Shown: positions 55,074 through 64,000 of the stretch, in pieces
Numbering within the stretch: position 1 is the first letter of the stretch
How the letters are laid out: each line of letters opens with the position of its first letter
NCBI RefSeq assembly: GCF_004798865.1
Contig: NW_025336087.1
Span: 48,256,428 to 48,320,427 of the forward strand
DNA length: 64,000 nucleotides
From: Varanus komodoensis
Taxonomy: Eukaryota; Chordata; Lepidosauria; Squamata; Varanidae
Reading direction: 5' to 3'
Program-made: the position numbers and the translations under genes
Notes under the pieces: generated by a model
Database searches by the model: none
The model's input: only the letters and a program-made list of their open reading frames with translations
Told to the model about the DNA's origin: nothing

Positions 55074-58049
55074 TCTGATGGCCACTCATTCCCTTCCCAT
55101 TGCTACTTTGCTTAATCAACTGAGTGTATTTTTGTGCAGTGTTCTGCATGCACAAAAGCAACATAATGGAAAGCTTCCCTTTATGAAGGTTCTTTGATGA
55201 AAGAGATCAAGGATAATAAAATAGAGTCTGTCCTAATGGAATGTTGTCAAAGGTGAGGTAAGTTAATGTGGAAATTCCTCTTCCAATGAAAATGTATGGT
55301 TACAATTAGACAATATGTGATGACTCAGATGAGTAGGCCAGGATCCAAGGGCTTTTGGCTGCCAGTTTTTAAAGCAGACTTTCCTGCTAGTCCAAAATTG
55401 AATGGTACACAGAACTAGTGTGGCTGTCTGGATTCTGGTCTAGATTATGGCTCAGCACTTTTTATACTGCAGACTTCAGGTGAGTTGCTGTGTACTTTCA
55501 GACAGTCCATGGGGCAGTCAGAAGAGTGTGTGTGTGTGTGTGTAATATTGCATTATTATATTGTATTACAGTACACATGCGAACACAGGAATCATACTAG
55601 CCTGGCTGTATGACACAGGGGTGGCTAACCAACCCTGTGAGTGCTGCTTGCATTTCAGTTTATTGTCTAACAATCCTCGCTGTGCATGGCTTCTTGTAAG
55701 ATGTGAGTCTGATGAGGGTGGATTGCTAGAGTGGTTAATACACCTGCCCCAACAACTTTACAGTATAGCACAGGTTCGGAGTGATTTGCTAACCATCTCA
55801 CCCCTTCAGTAAGCCTTCCCAGGTGGGCATGTGAGGAAAAACCATGCCTATTGAGGATCATTAGAGAAATCAAGAGGCTCTCATGGGTGCTTAAGAAGCC
55901 TCTGTAACCCTCCACATGGTTGCCATAGTCCTGAAACTGGGCCTGAACAATGAAACCTCAATGACACCCTTCCCAGTGACAGAAAATGTGAATTTTAGGT
56001 GAAGAATGCAATTCAGTTGCAGGATCAGAATGCAGGAACTTAATTTCAAGCATACTGCTGTAGCTTTCTTAGCATCAGCAAATCTGGTGGTCTTCAAAGG
56101 ACAAGCAAACCAGGCAATGCAATTAAGTTTGGGTGGAGCAAGGGATAATCGGCAAATAAATAAATGATGACTGCGGCCCTATTCACGTGGGCCTGAGAGT
56201 AAGATCCATGTAATATAGTGATACTATAGACACTATAATATAGGTACTATAGAACCTGAAATGCTTGACCTCCCCAAGAATTTCAGAGCTGCTTGTTGAA
56301 GCTCAGATCCCCTCACTCCTGGTTTGTTTGTTTTTCCTGATGCTGCTGCTGCAATTTGTTTTTCTTTTCATTCAGTCAGAGCCAGTGCACACTTTAGCAC
56401 ACTTTTGTTGGAAGTGTGCACCCAAATGCATACTTCCCTTCCCTACATACTAAAGTCTGAAAAAGCTTTGGGGGATGTCTTTTTAAAGCACATAATTTTC
56501 TAAAGCATATATTTTGCAAATGCAAAATGCAACTTCAGAAATGGCTCCACAATTCTACTTCCATTCATATTTGACATTGCGAGTGGGGCAAGTTTGAGTG
56601 AAAAATAATCCAGCCCGACCTGCTAGTGCTTATCTTCCGAGTATGTGTAGGATTGCACTGGGGCTGAAAGAACATGAGGTTTGCAGGACCTCGTTTATTT
56701 TTCACTTGAAGCCTGTTGCTCATCAGCAAGAGCAGCAGCTCAGGCAGGCAGGTAACATATATGAAGAACTAAGGAACTAAGTCTGGCATAGGATCCAGCA
56801 ACTGGGCAAGGTACCTTCCAACTCCATGAATCGAATGATGACTTCTCTGTGTTGCTCCGTGTGTCCATTTGGACTACATGTTAGCATCACTGAAGGACCT
56901 TATTTCATCCCGTTAATTGGCACACAGACTGCCCATTACCTGAGATGTGTCCATTAACAGTTGGGCTGATTATCCCAGACTTGTGGTAGCAAATGCACTG
57001 AAACATGGTTTTAGTCATAACAATATAGAGAAAATCTATATTAAAGCAAGATCTAATTTATCCATTATAATGTTGCAGGTAAGCAGAGCAGGGTGTGTAA
57101 AAGACTACACAGAGGGAAGTTTATTTCAGAAAATAACATTTCACACTTGCAAACTACTGCAAAGGGCTTTTAGACACCAACAGGTGAGCCATTTAAACAG
57201 ATTAGTTGAGCCATTTAACCATTGTTTAGAGACACTGCAATACATTGCACTGAATCTTTTTCCTGCCAATAGTCCCCATTAAGTCAGCTTGATATTTATC
57301 AGGGGACCAATTAAGTAGACACTACTGTATTATTATGGGAAAATGCTGTAAGGCTTTTCCAGTCTAAGTACTCCACAAAGAAATCTGTAGTATACATTTT
57401 ATACTGAGAAGAAAGTTGTGTATCAAACTCCATTAAATGAAATTCTTCAAGAATGTTGGGGGAAAGTTGGTAAAATAGAATTTAAAATCTAGAGAGTAGT
57501 TATGATTAATACAAAGTTTACTGTTTATTATATGCTGAATACCTTAAACTGTTGGCTAATTTTGATGTCTCGTGTTTGTGTGTGTCTGTGTATGTGTTCA
57601 GTTTGCTGGAGGAACACTTGTAAAACAAGATGGCTTTGGGATGAAAACCTCCATAGTGGAACAGTTTATGTCAGGATTGGCCCAGAGTGGATAACCTTTT
57701 CATTGGAGTTGTGTGTCTTTCAAGTATATTATTCTCATGGATTTGGCCAGAAGTATATGCTTGTAAATTATGAATTAAAAGTAGGCCCCAAAAGCACACA
57801 ACTTAATGAAGTCTTTTTAAAGTGTCGGGGAGCAATTCCAGGAGAGAAAGAGGCTGAGGAAGAACACTTCAAAGCCTGCCCCAGCAAGCCGCCACCGTGC
57901 CATGGGCCACCCATGGTCCTGAGGGAAGTATTCCAAGAGAGAGGGCTTGGTAGATGACCAGCAAATCAGATACTTGCTTCTGTTCCAGTTGGACTCTCCT
58001 CACTTCCAGAGCTATCTATGCTCAGCTTCCATGTGAGAAGGATCTTGAT
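55074..58049. other. Unassigned stretch
   Basis: A (GT)n array lies at 55525-55543. A 111-codon frame (56947-57282) and a 151-codon frame (57502-57957) on the plus strand have no domain that I recognise, and part of the latter starts in GTGT-rich sequence. No splice context or homology supports them as exons. Confidence 0.3.
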
Positions 58050-58165
58050 TAATTCTTTCTTATTATTTATCTTCAGATGTGTCCATTTTCATTGTGGTGT
58101 TATTTTTATATTCTAAGCCATCTTTATTCCTGCAAGGCAACATAAAAACAGTAAATAAATAAATC
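58050..58165 (+). repeat. LINE-type 3' tail
   Basis: TTATTTTTATATTCTAAGCC ATCTTTATTCCTGCAAGG then CATAAAAACAGTAAATAAAT AAATCA follows the pattern TTGTAAGCCGCC...TATAAAAACAATAAATAAATAA of L2-type ends. No coding part is left. Confidence 0.5.
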
Positions 58166-58865
58166 ACATGTGTTCAACCGGTTATCTCATAAAGCAAGCT
58201 CCTGAGTTGTCTAAAGTAGTCTTCTGCATATCTTGATGACATTCCAGCTCTCCACAATGAATGGTCTGCATACTGCCAGCTCCTTGCCTCTCCCCCAGAT
58301 TATAATAACTGTAAATGGATTCTTCAATGCCCCTTTAAAAGCAGCCAAGTCACACAAAAAGGCTTCACATAAACACTCCCCACACATTTCTACTCCCCCA
58401 CATATTAAAGTGACATCCCCTTTTCCTTGTTATTCCATAAACTGCTTACAAACTGTCTTATATTTCAATGGTATATAAATAGCAGAAAACAAAAACTGAA
58501 GAACCAGTAAATCTACACCCATCACTACCCAAACAATGATGGTAATACAACATCATTTGTATGATGCATCATGTTCTGGCCCTCGGTATGGCTACTCATT
58601 AAAGTTCACTGACACTGTTTATGGATTACAGATTATGGTCTCCATTCTCATGCAATGAGGTATCTGCTATCACCTGAAAACCAGCAGGTAGAACCTTTGG
58701 AGGGATTGGCAATTGGTTGAAGGACAGATGGACTACTTAATGTCACTTCACCAGAATGAAGTGAATGACATCGATCCTAGAATGGCAGTAGAATGCCTCC
58801 ATGCTTCCAGCTTATATTTGCCCTTTATGATGCATGTGGTTTCATGAGATTAGACCCGCATATAT
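58166..58865. other. Unassigned stretch
   Basis: Nothing recognised. Confidence 0.3.
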
Positions 58866-59440
58866 TCTGAAACATAGAAATATAGAAACAGAGCTAGTCA
58901 GAAGGGGTCTCATGGGCCATCTAGTCTGACCCCCGCTCCAGCCAGCTCCATTCATGACATGCCCACCATGTGCATGTCTAGCCCATCTTTGAACAACCTC
59001 ACCGATGAGGCCTCAACCACCTCCTGTGGAAGCTCATTCCATACCCTTGGGGTCCTAACGGTCAGGAAGTACTTCCTGGCATCTAAATTGAACCTTGGTT
59101 CCCTGAGCTTTGCTCTGTTGGAGTGCGTCCTGCCCTCCTCTGTGGGGGAGAACAGGTCTCTACCCACCTCTGTGTGACACCCCCTCACATACCTGCATGT
59201 CGCCAACAGATCCCCTCTGAGTCTCCTCTTCTCCAGGCTGAAGAGACCCAGTTCCCTCAGTCTCACCTCACACGGCATCCCCTGCAAAGCAGCCACCAAC
59301 CTTGTGGCCCTGCGCTGCACTGACTCTAACCTGGCTATATCCTTCCTGTAATGAGGGGCCCAAAACTGAGCACAATACTCCAGTTGCGGGCCCACTAGAA
59401 TAGTATAGAGTGGTAGTAATACCTCTCTCGATCTAGCCTG
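58866..59440 (-). mobile_element. CR1 LINE 3' end with 147-codon open frame (subfamily A, antisense)
   Basis: The minus strand is open for 147 codons (59395-58952) and codes for the ORF2 C-terminus: GPQLEYCAQFWAPHYRKDIA, RLESVQRRATRLV, LGLFSLEKRRLRGDLLATCR, LREPRFNLDARKYFLTVRTP and RVWNELPQEVVEASSVRLFK, ending DMHMVGMS before the stop. The open text continues upstream to about 59440 (TILVGPQLEYC region), where the copy is truncated. The short 3' UTR contains the GGGTCAGACTAGATGGCCC block and ends in the TTTCTAT-type octamer tail near 58870. The intact frame marks it as younger than the other CR1 copies here. Confidence 0.95.
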
Positions 59441-60162
59441 TTTCTTGAAGCATTTGATGTAATGCTTATTTGGTGGTTAGCTCTAAAGACGATATTCATA
59501 TGCTACTACTCTTCTGTGGTGAACCATTTGTATGAAAATGTGTCCATTGTCACCTGCTTAAATAACAGATTTTCCCCAAGATTCAGCCAAAGACATGGGA
59601 ACTCCATACAATGTGGGGAAGCAGCTATGTGTTTCAGGTTCCTGGAAGCCACTGGGCCAACGAACGAAGATAACATGTGAAGCAGGCCTCTACATGATGT
59701 AAGGATGAAATGTGGGACTCATTCAGAAGCAATGCTCAACTGTGGACAAACTATGTTTAATCTTTCCAGTGGTTTACTAAGGTAAGTCAACTTAAAATCT
59801 TGGCTTATGCTGCCTTATTTCAATAAGCCACAGTAAAGATAAATTAGAGTTTAAGCATAGATGGGATTCAAAACTGTGGTGAAAGTTTCCAGTCACCACC
59901 CCTTGGCTGTGCAAAGGGTAAAGAAAAGAGGGCGAGCGCACAAGCCCGAGACTGATTTGTACCAAGTTGAACTGTAGCTTAGCATTACAGGTGCAGTAGT
60001 CCAGAGTGAGCTAACAGTACTGTGAATGACAGATGGACAAATCTGCCAAGTTTTGGTTTCTCCCCATATTAAACCTTGAATTCATATATAAAGAAATTTG
60101 CAAGTGTTGGTAAATGCTTAGCAAAACATTGATTGCAAGTAAAATTCTCACTTCTTTGCATC
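59441..60162. other. Unassigned stretch
   Basis: Nothing recognised before the MITE at 60165. Confidence 0.3.
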
Positions 60163-60164
60163 TA

Positions 60165-60914
60165 CAGTGGTACCTTGGCTCACAAAATTAATCCATTCCA
60201 GGACTCTGGTTGTCACCCAAATTGGTCATGAGCCAAGTTAAATTTCCCCATAAAGTTCAATGTAAATAAGGTTAATCCGTTCTGTAACCATTTTTTTTTA
60301 AATCAGAAAAATGTAAAGCAAAGTGACAAAGAACAACAAAGATTGCGGCCATCTCCCCCTCCCCACCCCAAGCACAAGCGCGGCCATCTTCCCACCCCTC
60401 CCCCAGCACAACCGAGATCGCACCCGTCATCCCTGTATGCACCTGTCATCCTGGCACGTGGGGAGGGTGGGGAGAAGAGACAGTCGGGATCGCGGGCTCA
60501 CTGGGGGAGAGAGAGACAGGCATGAACAGGGTTCACTGGGGAATGGAGAGACGGGCATGAACGGGGCCCAGTGGGAGAGGGAGAGATGGGCGCGATTTCA
60601 GCCATCTCCTCCCCCCCCCCAGCACGATAGCGGCCATCTCCCCACTCGGGGGTGGGGAGATGGTCGCTATCGTGCTGGTTGGGAGGGGAGATGGCTGAGA
60701 TTGCACTCGTCTTTCCTGCAGGAGCACGCCCGTGATCACACACGTCTTCCCTGCACAAACGCAGCTGCGAGCGTGGCCATCTCCCCACTCAGGGCCACGA
60801 TCTTGCTTGCCACCTAATGCGGAGTTCGTGACCCAAGTCAAAATTGTCATGAAATTTTTGTTCGTGACCCAATTTGGTCGTGAACCAAGGCGTTTGTGAG
60901 CCAAGGTACCACTG
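60165..60914. mobile_element. 750-bp MITE, pogo/Tigger-like (Tc1/mariner superfamily), complete ends
   Basis: A perfect 22-bp terminal inverted repeat (60165-60186 and 60893-60914) starts CAGTGGTACCTTGG and is flanked on both sides by TA (60163-60164, 60915-60916), the target duplication of Tc1/mariner elements. CAGTGGTACCT is close to Tigger/pogo ends. The inside is GC-rich. It has a near-perfect hairpin at 60621-60676 (25-nt arms, one mismatch, 6-nt loop) and two clear copies of a roughly 35-bp subrepeat (GGCATGAACAGGGTTCACTG at 60519 and GGCATGAACGGGGCCCAGTG at 60554). Frames of 96-164 codons inside come from these GC-rich repeats and carry no DDE/DDD transposase. It would need a transposase in trans. 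Confidence 0.9.
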
Positions 60915-60916
60915 TA

Positions 60917-61199
60917 CCATATTGAGTAGATATACACTACCCGCCTTCAATGCCTACTCTGATCCTGAGAAGTTAGTGTTTCTGTTATCAGATGTTGATG
61001 TGCACGTGCCTTTCCAAGTCTCCCTCTTTGCTCTTGCAGCTAAAAAGATAAGAGCTAGGGAGGCTTTGAAGGGGGCACTGTCCTGAATCACACCAGGTCC
61101 ATCTTTTAGTATTGTGTTTTACTATGTTTGATTTTTGGTATTATTTATTAATTCAATGTTTTACCTTGCTAATTTGTAATGGTCTATGGCTAAATGCAG

Positions 61200-61237
<38 letters not shown>

Positions 61238-61238
61238 A
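60917..61238 (+). repeat. LINE 3' end of unassigned family, TGAT tail
   Basis: The plus strand codes for DPEKLVFLLSDVDVHVPFQV, then SLFALAAKKIRARE (about 60958-61056), followed by a stop. This recalls the C-terminal end of a squamate LINE ORF. The UTR ends TTTGTAATGGTCTATGGCTA AATGCAG and continues into nine or more TGAT units (61200-61238). A relative of this end lies at 48.84 kb. The family could be an RTE, R4 or other clade; I cannot decide. Its 5' side is cut at the MITE border. Confidence 0.55.
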
Positions 61239-62719
61239 GATACAGGGACTATTCCCAGCTTGGAGAGGACCACATTTTACCTGCTTGCCATCTAGCTTTT
61301 AAGGAGAAGGGGCTTATCAAGGGAAAAGGGTGGCAACCCCAATTCAGCCCCACAAGCCTGGCTGAATACGGCAGGATTGGAACCCAGACATTGAGGAGCT
61401 GAGCACTCAGAGCCCTTAGTCTGGATGGACAAATATGTCAGGTTTGCTTTCTCCCAAATAACGACCCCAACAACATTCTTTCTGTCCCATCTATAAAGAC
61501 ATGCTGCATGGAACTGAATTGGCAGCTTCCTGTGTACAACACCAGTTCAGTATTTCCTCATTGTGGTTTAGCTTTTACAAGTACCTTTGCAGGATACTGC
61601 TTAATAGCCTCATATTCTGAAGTACTTTTAATATTTTTTAAAAATCCCAAGAGCATTTACAGAGGCGAGTAGTGCAGTTATACTACAGTGCATGAAAACA
61701 TTTTTACCCAATGTTTCAAGGCAAAATTCCAAGGATCTTATACAACATTTTGTAAATTCTATCATTGTTAAGGAAAAATACCAGCAGTCTTGAAGGAATT
61801 TTCACTTGACATATCAGTAACAATCACATCTAGCAAGTCGCGTAGTTCTACAATACAGAGTTCTTGCACTTGTACTTAGCAATGTGTTAGTAGTCAGAGA
61901 TCTGAAATCTAATTTATCTTTCCACTTGCATAGAGACAAACATAAATAAGAATAAAGATAGTGTAAGTAATGCATCTCTCATGCTCAGAGACTTTATATA
62001 ACAAAGCATAGATGGCAGTGCTACTTCGACCTAAAGATTATGTGGATTCATAAGACAACAAGATTGTCCAATGAAAGGCAGAAGACGGGGTGTACTTTTG
62101 GTACAAGTTCTTCTTGTTGCTTAGAGAAAATAGCTGTCTTGGTGAGGACTTTGTCACAGTTTAATCAACATCAGAAAATGTGGGTGTCGTATTGTGAAAT
62201 ACTTGTCAGTTTTTCACTGCTAGTTATATAACAGAAGGTAAAAAGAAAGCACTTCTTTTCAGCAGCAGAGGAACTCTCACTGACAAGTTTGATGAACTGT
62301 CTGCTCACTGGTGGAAAACCAGGGGATAGAAACTTTGGAGAGTTGGGCAACTGTAAAGGATAGGCTGAATACTTAACGCCACATCACCAGAAAGAATATG
62401 CATAAGACTGCATTGATAGCTCTCTGAGCAAGGGCTTAGAAAATGATTCATAATGAATTGCTCTTGCTTTTTTCAGGACCTCCCCTCCCCCTGAGTTTAC
62501 CACTGATAACTTAGCCACAGTGATCAGCTCCAAACCTCCACCACTGGCAGGTGAAAATAAAGTTCCCACAAACAGTGCATGGATTTCAGCCAGCGCTCTA
62601 ACAACTGCAGCTGTAGCCCCAAGTTGCTCATTAGCTGATCAGTGCAATTTGGGTTGCTTTTTGTAGTGGCTGTTGTTTTGCTTGTTTTAAAAAGATCTGG
62701 AGAAACATATTTGTCACCT
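61239..62719. other. Unassigned stretch
   Basis: No exon or repeat family recognised. Bases 61.6-62.2 kb are AT-rich and repeat-free. Confidence 0.3.
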
Positions 62720-62885
62720 TTGGCTATAGCTCAGTGACAGAACACACAGAAAGTCCCAGACAGCTCCATCCAGAGCATCTCCATTTCAAAGATTCTAGGT
62801 AGCAAGTGACAGGAGAAGTTGTCTTCCTGGAAAACGGCTCCGGGTTAGAATGGATGACCTTGCACTACATGAACAAACTGTTGAC
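62720..62885 (+). repeat. tRNA-derived squamate SINE, diverged
   Basis: The A-box region TTTGGCTATAGCTCAGTGAC AGAACACA is followed by AGAGCATCTCCATTTCAAAG, TTCTAGGTAGCAAGTGACAG GAGAAG, and TCCTGGAAAACGGCTCCGGG and TTAGAATGGATGACCTTGCA. The order matches the subtype that reads GCATCTCCAGTTAAAAGGAT, CAGGTAGCAGGTGATG, CCTGGAGAGCCGCTGCCAG. The B box is poorly preserved, so this is an old copy. Confidence 0.65.
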
Positions 62886-64000
62886 TCAATATGATGTAGC
62901 TTCCCGGTTACACAACCAGAATGTCTTGCTGCAACAAGCAAGCAGGAAACTGAAAACACCTGCCCAGGGTGGGTGTTTAGAATTATTTATTTGTTTGCTG
63001 ATTCTCAGGGTTACCAGTAAATTTGGAAAGGGTATGTCTATGAGAGGAAGGCCTGTATCTATTCTGTAATCATAAAGACAGATTTTAAAAGTACTAAATC
63101 ATTTGGGGACAAATTACCATTACTAATGGCACTTCATTATTGGTTTTTTCTTACAAGCCAGCAGACATTCAACAGAAACAACATCAAATAGATCAGCAAA
63201 GATAATCTCTCTTCTTGTTGTTGTTGTTAAGGAAATGTTGGAGGGAAAAGGCTCAGCTCATCATCCTCCCCTAATCAAAATAGAATTACCAACTAAAGTT
63301 TCCAAGCATGGGACACTTCCAATTCTGTACAGTATTTTTGTTGTTGTTATGAATAGTGGCTTTTACAGTTGCTAAAGTCTACAGTAAAAGATAAAACATC
63401 TCACATAAAAACCAAATCATGTGAAAGCCTTCATTAAGAATTTAGGCCATGTCATATGATCCCGAGTGACTCAGATAAAAACCATAGTTTGCTAGTTAAA
63501 ACTCTGCCTCTGGTTGCTTTTTCTCTAGGCAGAGAAAGAAAAATCGATGAAATGAATATGTGGCATTCGTTGGCTAGGTGGGATTCAGCAATAAACCGTG
63601 ATGATTGAAAGCCTTTGACTGCCCACCGTTGCCCACCGTTGTTCCACACAGTGCTCCCACAGAGGAGAAATATTCCCATTTGCACTGGAATCTCTGGTGG
63701 CCAAACCCTCCCATAACATAGCCTGGTCCACCTGGACTCCCCCTTGTGCCCTCCCCCATCACTTGTCCTACTGATGGGTAAGCCTTGTCAACTTCAGTTC
63801 TTAGTTGTTGTATTCGCAACTGTGCATTTGTTTCACCCTGGTTCCACACCATGGCCCTTTTTAAAACCCTGCATGCAAATTTATATGTACACTTTTTCTT
63901 ATACATCAATTTCGTTCACAGAGCACCCTTTTCTCTATTGAACGCAGGTCGACACTCACTTCTACTTCATGAACGCATCTTTACAAGCATCTTCCCCCAA
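62886..64000. other. Unassigned stretch to window end
   Basis: Short TTG runs lie at 63214-63230 and 63338-63348. TGCCCACCGTTGCCCACCGT repeats a 10-bp word at 63619-63640. The 111-codon minus frame at 63909-63574 has no domain. No gene is supported. Confidence 0.3.

Noticed and set aside
57502-57957. 151-codon plus-strand frame as an exon
   Set aside because: Partly built on GTGT-rich sequence, no domain recognised, no homology visible.
60323-60817. 164-codon frame inside the MITE as a transposase
   Set aside because: The product is rich in P, H, R and G from GC-rich subrepeats and lacks any DDE/DDD or helix-turn-helix motif.
1-64000. CRISPR array, bacterial operon, phage or plasmid features
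   Set aside because: The sequence is vertebrate nuclear DNA. No regular spacer arrays or prokaryotic genes are present.

Overview
This looks like non-coding nuclear DNA from a squamate reptile (lizard or snake). The evidence is the mix of repeats: a Sauria-type SINE at about 17.4 kb, a BovB (RTE-clade) LINE 3' end at 30.3 kb, several CR1 and L2 3' ends, one L1 3' end, a 5S-rRNA-derived SINE, a family of tRNA-derived SINEs and palindromic MITE-like DNA elements. I cannot place it below squamate level. I recognise no host protein-coding exon, functional tRNA or rRNA gene, or CRISPR array. Every reading frame whose product I can name belongs to a transposable element.

Layout. 0-6 kb: an L2-type 3' end, a CR1 3' end, a 5S-derived SINE with a trinucleotide tail, a tRNA-SINE, a truncated hAT element, a local duplication with TTAGGG-like motifs, a long L2 copy and a palindromic MITE. 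6-16 kb: mostly unassigned DNA with CR1, L2 and SINE pieces and a possible conserved element at 14.2 kb. 16.4-18.1 kb: a nest of retroposons, with an LTR-like unit, L2 pieces, and a Sauria SINE sitting inside an older dispersed repeat. 18-30 kb: L1 3' end, an L2 copy with a 271-codon open frame (22.5-23.5 kb) and a second antisense L2 (27.6-28.9 kb). 30.3-30.8 kb: BovB. 33.2-35.6 kb: an LTR-like unit followed by an old, badly broken Ty3/gypsy-type fossil. A short second copy lies at 45.7 kb. 37-46 kb and 51.6-52.5 kb: repeat-poor, AT-rich stretches that could hold conserved regulatory elements. 49.0-51.6 kb: a GC-rich stretch with few stop codons on either strand, unassigned. 52.9-64 kb: a CR1 carrying an expanded (CT)n, a palindromic MITE, a tRNA-SINE, a CR1 with 147 open codons, a complete-looking 750-bp pogo/Tigger-like MITE with TA duplications, a LINE 3' end with a TGAT tail, and a last tRNA-SINE.

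The sequence therefore reads as an intergenic or intronic gene desert built from several generations of retroposons. Many of its microsatellites, (TGAT)n, (GAT)n and (CAT)n, sit at LINE or SINE 3' tails or their remnants. I found no convincing new biological system. The best items for follow-up are the 60.2 kb MITE, the nested SINE at 17.4 kb, the 5S SINE, the BovB tail and the candidate conserved non-coding blocks. All family assignments come from memory of consensus sequences, not from a database search.
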